A stretch of DNA of 6,408 nucleotides from an uncultured Planctomycetaceae bacterium. Lineage in GTDB: Bacteria; Planctomycetota; Phycisphaerae; UBA1845; UTPLA1. Positions 1 through 5,898 of the stretch are shown here, in pieces; the first letter of the stretch is position 1; every line of letters begins with the position of its first letter. The translations under genes were made by a program, and so were the position numbers. The notes under the pieces are model-generated. The model was not told the DNA's origin, ran no database searches, and saw only the letters and a list, made by a program, of their open reading frames with translations. Where the stretch lies: assembly GCA_938008425.1 (NCBI GenBank), contig CALLKH010000451.1:1-6408 (forward strand). The letters are read 5' to 3'.

Positions 1-1100
1 GTGGACGGATCCTCGCGGAGCTTCTGGTCCCACTCGGTCAGCGACGAGCAGAACTTATCAAAACAGCAGGCGCCCGTCGGTCCGGAGCAATCCTCGAACT
101 CGCAGGACGTTCCCGGTCCGCGCCACTCGCCCTCAATTGAATTGCACTCCGACTCGAGCAGATCGTCGCAGAGTGCCGAAACCCCTCCACGGCTCGAATT
201 CGAGTTGCCGGAATCGCCCAGCAGGTAACAGCAGGCGCCGATTGGCTGCGGACATTCGGCCGAATCGCAATCGGAATCATCACCCTGGTACTCGCCCTCG
301 GCCGTGGAGCACTCGTCGGCCGTCACGATGATGCAGCCGCCGTCGAACAGGCAGCAGGCGCCGGTCGGCTGGGGGCACTGAGCGGAGTCACAATCGCTGC
401 CGTCGCCCTGGTATTGCCCTTCAGAAAGACTGCATTCCTCCGCCGATATGACGCTGCATTCGCCGTCATCAAAACAGCACGCGCCCACGGGCAGAGGGCA
501 CTCGGCGAACTCACAGTCGGTGCCGTCGCCTTGGTACTGCCCCTTCGAGGAGCTACATTCCGCCGCGGTGACGACACTGCATTCACCGTCAAAGTAACAG
601 CACGCGCCGGTCGGCTGGGGGCACTCAGCGGAATCGCAATCGGTGCCGTTCCCCTGATAGTCTCCCTTCGAAAGGCTGCACGCCTCGGCGGTCAGCACGC
701 TGCACTCGCCGTCGGGGTGACAGCAGGCGCCGGTCGGCTGCGGACATTCGGCCTGCGCACAAACCGTGTCATCCCCGCGATAGATGCCGTCCGAAGACTT
801 GCACTCCAGGGCCGTCAGAACGCTGCACGAACCATCGTGGAAACAGCACGCGCCGGTTGGTACGGGCGGCTCATCGACGCAGATGGATCCGTCGCCCTGA
901 TAGTCGCCGTCCATGGCCGAGCAGGCGGCGGCCGTCTTGATCTCGCAGACCTCACCGGCCAGCAGGCACGCTCCCGTGGCGGGCTGCGGACAGTTTGCCG
1001 TCGAGCAGATTGATCCGTCGCCCTTGTAAGTTCCTTCGACGGAGAGACAGCCGGCTTGCGATCGAACATCGCACGAGCCGTCGGCCATGCAGCACGCGCC
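1..1100 (-). repeat. Nine tandem 41-residue (123-base) six-cysteine GACC repeats
   Basis: Repeats begin at residues 216, 258, 298, 339, 380, 421, 462, 503 and 558 of the protein (DNA starts 1100, 974, 854, 731, 608, 485, 362, 239 and 74, reading leftwards). Six consecutive starts are exactly 41 residues apart. The consensus is GACC-x2-DG-x-C-x-V-x-TA-x-EC, then G-x-YQGDGT-x-C, then ECPQPT. Cysteine spacing is +1, +6, +8, +14, +5 in repeats 1 and 3-7. Repeat 2 lacks the second and sixth cysteines. Repeat 8 has a 14-residue insertion between its second and third cysteines. Repeat 9 diverges after its third cysteine and is cut by the edge. Similar GACC...C...C...C repeats recur in planctomycete secreted proteins (from memory); I cannot name a formal family. 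Confidence 0.87.
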
Positions 1101-1745
1101 GTCAAGCGTCTGGCATGCATCGCCCGCACCGTCGCCATTCGCATCCGCCTGGTCGGCGTTGCTGACCGTGGGACAGTTATCGCACGCGTCGATCAGTCCG
1201 TCGCCGTCGCCGTCGGATTCGCAGGAATCAAGAATGCCGTTTTCGTCGCAGTCGAGCTCCGGGTCGATCGTGATCTGAAGATCATCAGCCGTGCCATTCT
1301 CATCGCAGTCAGCCGGCGGCGGGGGAATGATCACGGTGACGGTATCGCCTTCGCCGTAGTCGTCGCCCAGCACGAGCGTCACATCGAGCAACTGATAGCC
1401 GGGTTGCTGGAACGGCGAGCGAGTCGATACGCCGCCCTTGCCGTCGCCGGCAATCTCGGCCTCGACGCGAATCAACTGGGCAATGGTTCTCAGAATGGTG
1501 GCAGTTGAGGCGGGCCCCTCGGTCTCCAGGAGGCGCGTGGTCAGGCGAACGTCGCGCGCCGAAAGTGTGAATGAAGCCTCCGCGGTGACGCGGAAGCCTG
1601 ACTCATTCTTGATGATCAGCAGAACAGTGTTCGGCGGCAGATTCGCCGGCGCGCCGTCATTCAGGAACGGACAGTTCATGCCGCCGAAGCTGCCGATCAG
1701 CAGCACGGCTGTGAAAAGACACGAGGCCTTAGAAAAATGCCGCAT
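1..1745 (-). CDS. Secreted cysteine-rich repeat protein (partial, C-terminus beyond left edge)
   Basis: The frame is open from an ATG at 1745-1743 to the window edge: 581 codons plus two bases, with no stop. The start is supported by a purine-rich GGTGGA-like stretch just upstream and by the export signal that follows (MRHFSK, then hydrophobic residues 10-22). A cysteine at residue 25 (MNC) might be lipidated, but it is a poor lipobox. Residues about 38-140 form a domain I do not recognise. Residues 147-176 carry two DCDENG-type linkers common in planctomycete secreted proteins. Residues 178-211 match a thrombospondin type-3 calcium-binding repeat (DGDGDG...CDNCP...NADQ...DGAGDAC). From residue 216 to the edge come nine GACC repeats of mostly 41 residues. 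There is no catalytic signature, so a structural, adhesive or surface role is an inference. The gene lies downstream of the protease gene on the same strand but after a terminator. Its exact function is unknown; I am confident that it is coding. Confidence 0.88.
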   Translation of the reverse strand, partial: MRHFSKASCLFTAVLLIGSFGGMNCPFLNDGAPANLPPNTVLLIIKNESGFRVTAEASFTLSARDVRLTTRLLETEGPASTATILRTIAQLIRVEAEIAGDGKGGVSTRSPFQQPGYQLLDVTLVLGDDYGEGDTVTVIIPPPPADCDENGTADDLQITIDPELDCDENGILDSCESDGDGDGLIDACDNCPTVSNADQADANGDGAGDACQTLDGACCMADGSCDVRSQAGCLSVEGTYKGDGSICSTANCPQPATGACLLAGEVCEIKTAAACSAMDGDYQGDGSICVDEPPVPTGACCFHDGSCSVLTALECKSSDGIYRGDDTVCAQAECPQPTGACCHPDGECSVLTAEACSLSKGDYQGNGTDCDSAECPQPTGACCYFDGECSVVTAAECSSSKGQYQGDGTDCEFAECPLPVGACCFDDGECSVISAEECSLSEGQYQGDGSDCDSAQCPQPTGACCLFDGGCIIVTADECSTAEGEYQGDDSDCDSAECPQPIGACCYLLGDSGNSNSSRGGVSALCDDLLESECNSIEGEWRGPGTSCEFEDCSGPTGACCFDKFCSSLTEWDQKLREDPS

Positions 1746-1832
1746 CGACCATCCACCCACTGTAAACCGGACAGTAACTCGGCCGCGAAACCCAGATCGG
1801 GCCCGCCGACGAACAATTCTTGACGACAACTC

Positions 1833-1860
1833 ATTGTACGCCGACCGACTCCGGAGTGAA
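1833..1860 (-). promoter_or_regulatory. Candidate promoter for the cysteine-rich repeat gene
   Basis: Read on the minus strand, TTCACT (1860-1855) and TACAAT (1838-1833) match the -35 and -10 sigma-70 consensus at 4/6 and 5/6 with a 16-base spacer. Transcription would begin near 1826 and leave a leader of about 80 bases. The site lies downstream of the terminator that ends the protease gene, where an independent promoter would be needed. Planctomycete promoters are poorly characterised, so this is only a motif match. Confidence 0.3.
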
Positions 1861-1964
1861 TGCCGAAATCAGATCGCCTGCGCGAATTCGGAAACCCGAG
1901 GGGGCCGATAATCGCGCACACCTCATTTTTACCCGGTTTCACACGTTCGTGCGACTCCGCCGCG

Positions 1965-2005
1965 CGAACAAACGCCCCGTCCGCCAAGGTTGGAGAACGG
2001 GGCGT
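1965..2005 (-). terminator. Intrinsic terminator of the protease gene
   Basis: About 30 bases past the stop codon of the protease gene, the minus strand has an 8-base perfect stem, ACGCCCCG (2005-1998) pairing with CGGGGCGT (1979-1972). A further TCC/GGA pairing can form inside the 18-base loop. The stem is followed at once by a T-rich run (TTTGTTC, 1971-1965). Position, stem GC content and the U-tract all fit a rho-independent terminator. It separates the two minus-strand genes into different transcription units, unless read-through occurs. Confidence 0.68.
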
Positions 2006-2034
2006 CGGTCCGAAATGAATTCAGACTCGCTCAG

Positions 2035-5000
2035 TTACGGCGCGGTCAAGAGTGCGACCATGCCGGGCACGTCGGCCATGTCCACCACCGAGTTACCGCT
2101 GAAGTCGGCAGGACAGACGTCCGCAGCCTCGCGCGACTGCGAAAGGATCGCGTTGACGAAGCCCTGAAGATCAGCGCCGTTGGCGAAGCCGTCGGCGTTC
2201 ACATCTCCATTTGGCGCCGTCGAGCAGTTGATGGTGATCGTCGAAGACGCCGTGCCGATCGCGCTGAACGAGTCGGTGACCCGCAACTGAATCGTATGCG
2301 CGACGCCGACGGTCGTGATCCCGAGCGTCTGCATCTGCGCCCACGACACCGACGGCGAAGCACCGAACGCGTCGTCGAACTGCCCGTCGTTGTCGAGATC
2401 CCATTCGTACATCGTGATCGTGTCGCCGCACGCGCTGTTCGGATCGGACGAGCCGGCTGAACTCAGAATCACGCTCGATCCCACGGACAGGACGTACGGT
2501 CCGTTCGCGCTGGCCGACGGGGGTTGATTCGGCAGCGGCGTAAAGACGCAGCCCGTTCCCGAATCGCAACTGTCGGTCGTGCAGGGATTGTTGTCGTTGC
2601 AGACGACCGGCGTGAAGACGCAGCCCGTCACCGGGTCGCAACTGTCGGTCGTGCACGCATTGTTGTCGTTGCAGACGATCGGCGTGTTGACGCAACTGTT
2701 GTTTGAACAGCTGTCCGTGGTGCAGGCGTTGCCGTCGTCGCAATCAACCGCGCCGACGCATTCCTGACAGGTCAGCGTCAGCGTTCCCGATCCCGTCAGG
2801 GCATTGAAACCACCGACGCGAATCAGGTAGATCGCCCCCGCGGTCGTATTAAAGGTCACCTGCGACTGCCGAACCGGAGAGCCGCAGAAATCGTCGTTGC
2901 AGACCAGTGCCGACTGGCTCGTCGGACAAACGCCGCCGCTGTACACCGCCATCTTGGTGTCGTAGCCGCTGCCGCAGAGGCTCGCAACCGCGGTTCCGGT
3001 GCATGACGCCGTGTAGCGGAACCACACATCGGCGCCGATGTTTGAATAGCTGAACTCGGTGCAGTTCGCCGGTTCATCCGGGCCGTCCGTGCCGGCGCCC
3101 GTCGTGTTGAAGGGGAAGACGCCCTCCGACACCGGCGTGGCATTCGCACAGAGGTCATTGGCAGGACCGGCCGGCGGACCGCTGGTCGTAATGGCGATGG
3201 AGTAATTACCCGACGATGCGGCGTCGTATCCATCCACCACGATGTAATAAGTCTGGCCGCCGATGAGATTCACGCCGGTCAGGTTCGAGCGATAGGAAGC
3301 GGGCGGCGAACCCGGGCAGCCGTCGTCGTTGCAGGCGACCGTCGTGCCGGGCGTCACCGAGTTCTGGTAGATATAGACCTTGGTGTCGTATGACGATGCG
3401 CACATGTTGATCGCGATCGTCTCGTTGTACGGCGCTACATAGGAATAGACCATGTCGCGTCCGCCGGTCACCGTGAACGGGCAGACTTCGTTGTAGTTGT
3501 CGGCGCACGTGGCCGTCGAGCCGGTGTCGTTGTACGGCAGGCCGGGAATGACCTTCGGATTCGCCACCGTATCGTTCGGGCAGCCGGCAGGCGCCGCGCA
3601 GCTCAGGTTGAGCGTGTAAGAACCGGTCGCATTCTGAAAGCCCGAGATTCGAACGTAATAGACCGTCCCACTCACCACCGACCAGGTCACCTGCGATTGC
3701 AGCGATCCGGTTCCACATGCCGACTCGTTGTCATCGTTGCAGGCGAGCTGCGTTCCGCCGCAGGAACTGAATACCGCCAGCGCCGTATCGTATGAGCTGC
3801 CGCACAGGCTGGCCGTCGCGGTGCCGGTGCAACTGGCGGTGTAGCAGTACCAGCGATCGATCACGTCGCCCGTGGTGCACGATGTGATGTCGGTCGTCCC
3901 GGCGTAGCCCGCGGTCGTGGCGTTCACGGTCCCGTTACCGACAGGCGTGCAATTGCTGCACTGCTCTCCGGGAAGCACGACTTCATTCTGGCATGTCGAA
4001 CTGCACCCGTCGCCGCTGATCGTGTTGCCGTCATCGCACTGCTCGCCGGGCTCAATGATGTTGTTGCCGCAGACCGAGCCGCCGGGAACGAGCGTGTTCA
4101 GAGTGGTCGCCCCGGTATTGCCGGGATCGAGCCAGTTCGACAGACGCGTCGAATTGGTGCCGCCGCCCGTCCACGAGACGAAGAATCGGCCGTACCAGTC
4201 GGAACTGTCATTCCCGCACGCCGCGAATCCGCCGTGCAACTGGCCGACAACGCGATGCCCCGGGCTGAACAGCGGCGAGCCGGATGATCCGCCCTCGGTG
4301 GTTCCGATGTCCCAGTCGACCACGCGAATATGCGTGCTGTCGCCGGGAACGCTTGAGCCCAGGTACGAGGTGATCTGCGTCGGGTCGTTCTCGAAACTGA
4401 TGCGCTTCTCGTCGGTGCTGGGGTGATGGATGCAGACCGCGCTCGACGTGGCCGCATTTGATCGATCCCAACCGGCGAAGGTCACGCCGTAGGCCGGATT
4501 CGGATTGGCCGAGAGCTGCACGAGCGTGAAGTCCGAAGCGGACGAGCCCGCGCGAAACGTTGAGCCCGTGTTGAACTGGTTGAGCACGCCGTTGGGCGTT
4601 CCGCTGCACACCGTCGTCTGGTAGTTCCAGTAGGTGACCAGCGAGGCGGCGTTGCCTGAAGTGATGCCGCAGTGGTTGGCAGTCATGAAGTACGGCACCT
4701 GGTTCTGCGCCGTGTTGTTCACCATGAAGCCGGTGCAGAAGAGGCTGCCGCCGGTCGAGATGACCGCAACCGAGCGAATCTCATTCTGCCAGGGTACGCC
4801 CTCGGGGCAGACGACGTCGCGATTGCACGCCCCGGAGCGCGGCGAACCGTCCTCGGGCTCGCCGGGCGGGATCGTCGGCTCGCCGAAACCGCGATAGCCG
4901 TAGTTGATCGATGTCAGGTCAAGGCTCAGCAGGTCGGCCTCGAACTGCCCCGGCACTGTCACCTCGATCATGATGTCGCCCGAAGGAATCACGGGCGTCC

Positions 5001-5538
5001 AGAGCTCGCCGTGGTCCATGTTGTCTTCGGTCGTGAACGGCCGGATGGCATAGCTGTGATCGGCCGCATAGAGCAGCAGGCGGCCGCCTTCCGGCATGAA
5101 ATAGCTGGTGAAGCCGAGATTGATCGACCGCGCCCCGCGGGCGACGATGCGAAGCCGCCAGACGAGCGAACCGTCGGGCGCCGTCTCCCACAGGCCGTCG
5201 GTGAGCGGAGAGATCTGCACCTCGTGCGGAATCGCAAACCGCGGCGGGAGTCCCTCGGCGGCGCGAAGCAGATCCTCGGAGCGCACCGGGTCGAGATCGA
5301 TCTGGGCGAGTTCATAGATGGGCACGGTGTCGGCCGGCGCGAGATCGGCCTTGGCCTCGACAACCTCTTCCGCAACCCCGATCGCGTCGAGCGAGTCCTT
5401 GGGCGACGCCTTCGCGGCCGGCTCTTCCGCGTACGACGCAGCCGACGGCTGGAAGAACGCGGCGAAAAGCATCGCCACGGTGATGATCTGAATTCCGTAG
5501 GACTGAAAACCGGCCCATCTTGATGGTCGACTCGACAT
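2035..5538 (-). CDS. Secreted lysyl endopeptidase-like serine protease with repeat domains, PKD and dockerin-like tail
   Basis: 1167 residues from the ATG at 5538, chosen because GGGAGGG lies 7-8 bases upstream; an in-frame ATG at 5568 has no properly spaced ribosome site. Residues 1-37 are a signal peptide (hydrophobic 17-29, cleavage likely after ASYA). Residues about 100-225 resemble the N-terminal propeptide region of this protease class. Residues 236-482 resemble Achromobacter protease I: an opening CNRDVVCPEG, triad His289 (TANHC), Asp336 (SDFTL) and Ser419 (GGSSGSP), and the block GQLHGG...SDWYGR. All six disulfide cysteines of that enzyme have counterparts (238, 244, 268, 290, 311, 441); Cys369 is extra. 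Then follow a DUF4215-type motif (490-516), three PPC-like sandwiches (527-646, 653-785, 793-924), three CTTDSC repeats (933-999), a PKD domain (1003-1105) and a dockerin-like pair (1110-1165; ligands D1112, N1114, D1116, D1123 and D1145, S1147, N1149, D1156). It probably cleaves after lysine outside the cell. No cohesin is visible, so the tail's partner is unknown. Confidence 0.93.
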   Translation of the reverse strand: MSSRPSRWAGFQSYGIQIITVAMLFAAFFQPSAASYAEEPAAKASPKDSLDAIGVAEEVVEAKADLAPADTVPIYELAQIDLDPVRSEDLLRAAEGLPPRFAIPHEVQISPLTDGLWETAPDGSLVWRLRIVARGARSINLGFTSYFMPEGGRLLLYAADHSYAIRPFTTEDNMDHGELWTPVIPSGDIMIEVTVPGQFEADLLSLDLTSINYGYRGFGEPTIPPGEPEDGSPRSGACNRDVVCPEGVPWQNEIRSVAVISTGGSLFCTGFMVNNTAQNQVPYFMTANHCGITSGNAASLVTYWNYQTTVCSGTPNGVLNQFNTGSTFRAGSSASDFTLVQLSANPNPAYGVTFAGWDRSNAATSSAVCIHHPSTDEKRISFENDPTQITSYLGSSVPGDSTHIRVVDWDIGTTEGGSSGSPLFSPGHRVVGQLHGGFAACGNDSSDWYGRFFVSWTGGGTNSTRLSNWLDPGNTGATTLNTLVPGGSVCGNNIIEPGEQCDDGNTISGDGCSSTCQNEVVLPGEQCSNCTPVGNGTVNATTAGYAGTTDITSCTTGDVIDRWYCYTASCTGTATASLCGSSYDTALAVFSSCGGTQLACNDDNESACGTGSLQSQVTWSVVSGTVYYVRISGFQNATGSYTLNLSCAAPAGCPNDTVANPKVIPGLPYNDTGSTATCADNYNEVCPFTVTGGRDMVYSYVAPYNETIAINMCASSYDTKVYIYQNSVTPGTTVACNDDGCPGSPPASYRSNLTGVNLIGGQTYYIVVDGYDAASSGNYSIAITTSGPPAGPANDLCANATPVSEGVFPFNTTGAGTDGPDEPANCTEFSYSNIGADVWFRYTASCTGTAVASLCGSGYDTKMAVYSGGVCPTSQSALVCNDDFCGSPVRQSQVTFNTTAGAIYLIRVGGFNALTGSGTLTLTCQECVGAVDCDDGNACTTDSCSNNSCVNTPIVCNDNNACTTDSCDPVTGCVFTPVVCNDNNPCTTDSCDSGTGCVFTPLPNQPPSASANGPYVLSVGSSVILSSAGSSDPNSACGDTITMYEWDLDNDGQFDDAFGASPSVSWAQMQTLGITTVGVAHTIQLRVTDSFSAIGTASSTITINCSTAPNGDVNADGFANGADLQGFVNAILSQSREAADVCPADFSGNSVVDMADVPGMVALLTAP
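2542..2742 (-). repeat. Three tandem CTTDSC cysteine repeats within the protease gene
   Basis: Residues 933-999 of the protease hold three units of the form C-D/N-D-x-N-A/P-CTTDSC-x4-GC-V-x-TP, at a period of 23-24 residues (about 72 bases). They resemble the Dictyostelium-type CTDC repeat (Pfam Dicty_CTDC, from memory). The DNA beginning at 2564 and at 2636 is nearly identical over about 51 bases (three differences seen), which points to a recent tandem duplication. The first unit in protein order is more diverged (SNNSCVNTP). Confidence 0.82.
2767..3960 (-). repeat. Three homologous PPC-like beta-sandwich domains within the protease gene
   Basis: Residues 527-646, 653-785 and 793-924 each show the same order of landmarks: an aromatic strand (RWYCYTASC, MVYSYVAPY, VWFRYTASC), then C-x-S-x-YDT with a preceding cysteine, then C-NDD 21-25 residues after that cysteine, then a closing Y-Y/L-I/V-R/V-x-x-G-F/Y strand. 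This layout resembles bacterial pre-peptidase C-terminal (PPC) domains and their planctomycete relatives. The NDD and YDT residues may bind calcium, which is an inference. The middle domain is the most divergent. Confidence 0.7.
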
Positions 5539-5545
5539 GCTGCAT

Positions 5546-5552
5546 CCCTCCC
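5546..5552 (-). promoter_or_regulatory. Ribosome binding site deciding the protease start
   Basis: The minus strand reads GGGAGGG at 5552-5546, seven bases before the ATG at 5538-5536. The alternative in-frame ATG at 5568 has only AAGGGA directly abutting it, too close to act as a Shine-Dalgarno site. The shorter protein also begins with a more normal signal peptide (MSSRPSR, then a hydrophobic core). Confidence 0.7.
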
Positions 5553-5582
5553 GGGGTTCTAACGACATTCCCTTGAAGATTC

Positions 5583-5600
5583 GGGCGGGAGTCGGGCGGG
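5583..5600 (+). other. Potential G-quadruplex (plus strand), formed by an imperfect tandem repeat
   Basis: Four runs of three G are separated by loops of 1, 4 and 1 bases (GGGCGGGAGTCGGGCGGG). The tract arises from two copies of TCGGGCGGGA, at 5581-5590 and 5592-5601. Short loops favour stable folding. The G-rich strand is the template strand for the protease gene, so a fold could affect transcription of its 5' leader. Chance occurrence in GC-rich DNA is possible. Confidence 0.5.
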
Positions 5601-5652
5601 ACCAGATTCAATCAGATGAGTGCCTGAACGTCGGAATCGAACGGAGCGGACA

Positions 5653-5673
5653 CCCCTACCCACACCCTCACCC
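5653..5673 (-). other. Potential G-quadruplex (minus strand) upstream of the protease
   Basis: Read on the minus strand, G runs at 5673-5671, 5667-5665, 5661-5659 and 5656-5653 are separated by loops of 3, 3 and 2 bases (TGA, TGT, TA), giving a telomere-like GGGTNN pattern. It sits about 115 bases upstream of the protease ATG on the coding strand. If the transcript starts further upstream, the motif would lie in the mRNA leader as an RNA quadruplex. Confidence 0.5.
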
Positions 5674-5693
5674 TGAACGAACGGGCGGCGGAC

Positions 5694-5703
5694 CCGCATG
5701 CGG
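5694..5703. promoter_or_regulatory. Short perfect palindrome, possible operator
   Basis: CCGCATGCGG is a perfect 10-base inverted repeat between the candidate protease -10 hexamer and the minus-strand G-quadruplex tract. Its position would suit a regulator site, but palindromes of this size are common in GC-rich DNA, so the regulatory reading is weak. Confidence 0.2.
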
Positions 5704-5725
5704 CTGCCACCCTCTACGCCACACC

Positions 5726-5755
5726 ATGATACGGGACGGGATGTCGTAAAACCAA
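5726..5755 (-). promoter_or_regulatory. Weak candidate promoter for the protease gene
   Basis: On the minus strand, TATCAT (5731-5726) matches the -10 consensus at 5/6. TTGGTT (5755-5750) matches the -35 consensus at 3/6, with an 18-base spacer. Transcription would begin near 5719, giving a leader of about 180 bases that would include the G-rich tract at 5653-5673. The -35 match is poor. Confidence 0.22.
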
Positions 5756-5880
5756 GCAGGAAATGCGGAGGTTGCCCGTGGGGCGAAATATTCCCTCAAA
5801 AAAAAGCGAGCGGCAACACCGGGCGCGGCTGATCCGCCGTGTCAACGGTGCAGAGCGCGGAATTGCACGCAGTCCGCCGT

Positions 5881-5886
5881 TTTAAT
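5881..5886 (+). promoter_or_regulatory. Possible -10 element of the alkylation-repair gene
   Basis: TTTAAT matches the -10 consensus at 5/6 in an otherwise GC-rich stretch and lies only 12 bases before the ATG at 5899. No good -35 box sits at normal spacing. If used, transcription would begin near 5893 and the mRNA would be almost leaderless, which fits the absence of a Shine-Dalgarno sequence before this start. Confidence 0.2.
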
Positions 5887-5898
5887 ACGATCACGGCC

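Larger units (their letters stand above)
5539..5898. other. Divergent intergenic region between protease and alkylation-repair genes
   Basis: These 360 bases separate two genes that point away from each other, so both sets of promoter signals should lie here. The region holds the protease ribosome site, two G-quadruplex-capable tracts on opposite strands, a 10-base palindrome, weak -10-like hexamers on each strand and an A8 run at 5798-5805. I found no convincing small gene, tRNA or riboswitch in it. Confidence 0.7.

Noticed and set aside
414..1013. Open frame of 199 codons on the plus strand
   Set aside because: It lies antisense to the GACC repeats. Its composition mirrors the repeat period and codon bias of the minus-strand gene, and it has no recognisable domain.
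1..1100. Regular 123-base spacing considered as a CRISPR-like or non-coding satellite array
   Set aside because: Units have no invariant direct repeat with unique spacers, and the minus-strand reading frame stays open through all of them with conserved cysteines.
1056..1508. Open frame of 150 codons on the plus strand
   Set aside because: It is antisense to the calcium-binding and N-terminal part of the repeat protein, which has clear domain evidence; no ribosome site or family signal.
1697..1987. Minus-strand open frame of 96 codons between the two exported-protein genes
   Set aside because: It begins within the terminator stem region, overlaps the start of the repeat gene in another frame and shows no domain or signal peptide.
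4672..5523. Open frame of 283 codons on the plus strand
   Set aside because: It is fully antisense to the protease and pro-region, is rich in Arg and Gly as expected of a GC-rich shadow frame, and shows no family signature.
5798..5842. Bulged 8-pair hairpin (5816-5842) followed on the minus strand by T8 (5805-5798), resembling a terminator
   Set aside because: Ten bases separate stem from T-run, the stem has a 2-base bulge, and no minus-strand gene ends there.
5840..5845. Perfect TTGACA -35 hexamer on the minus strand
   Set aside because: No -10-like hexamer occurs 16-18 bases downstream (the sequence there is GC-rich).
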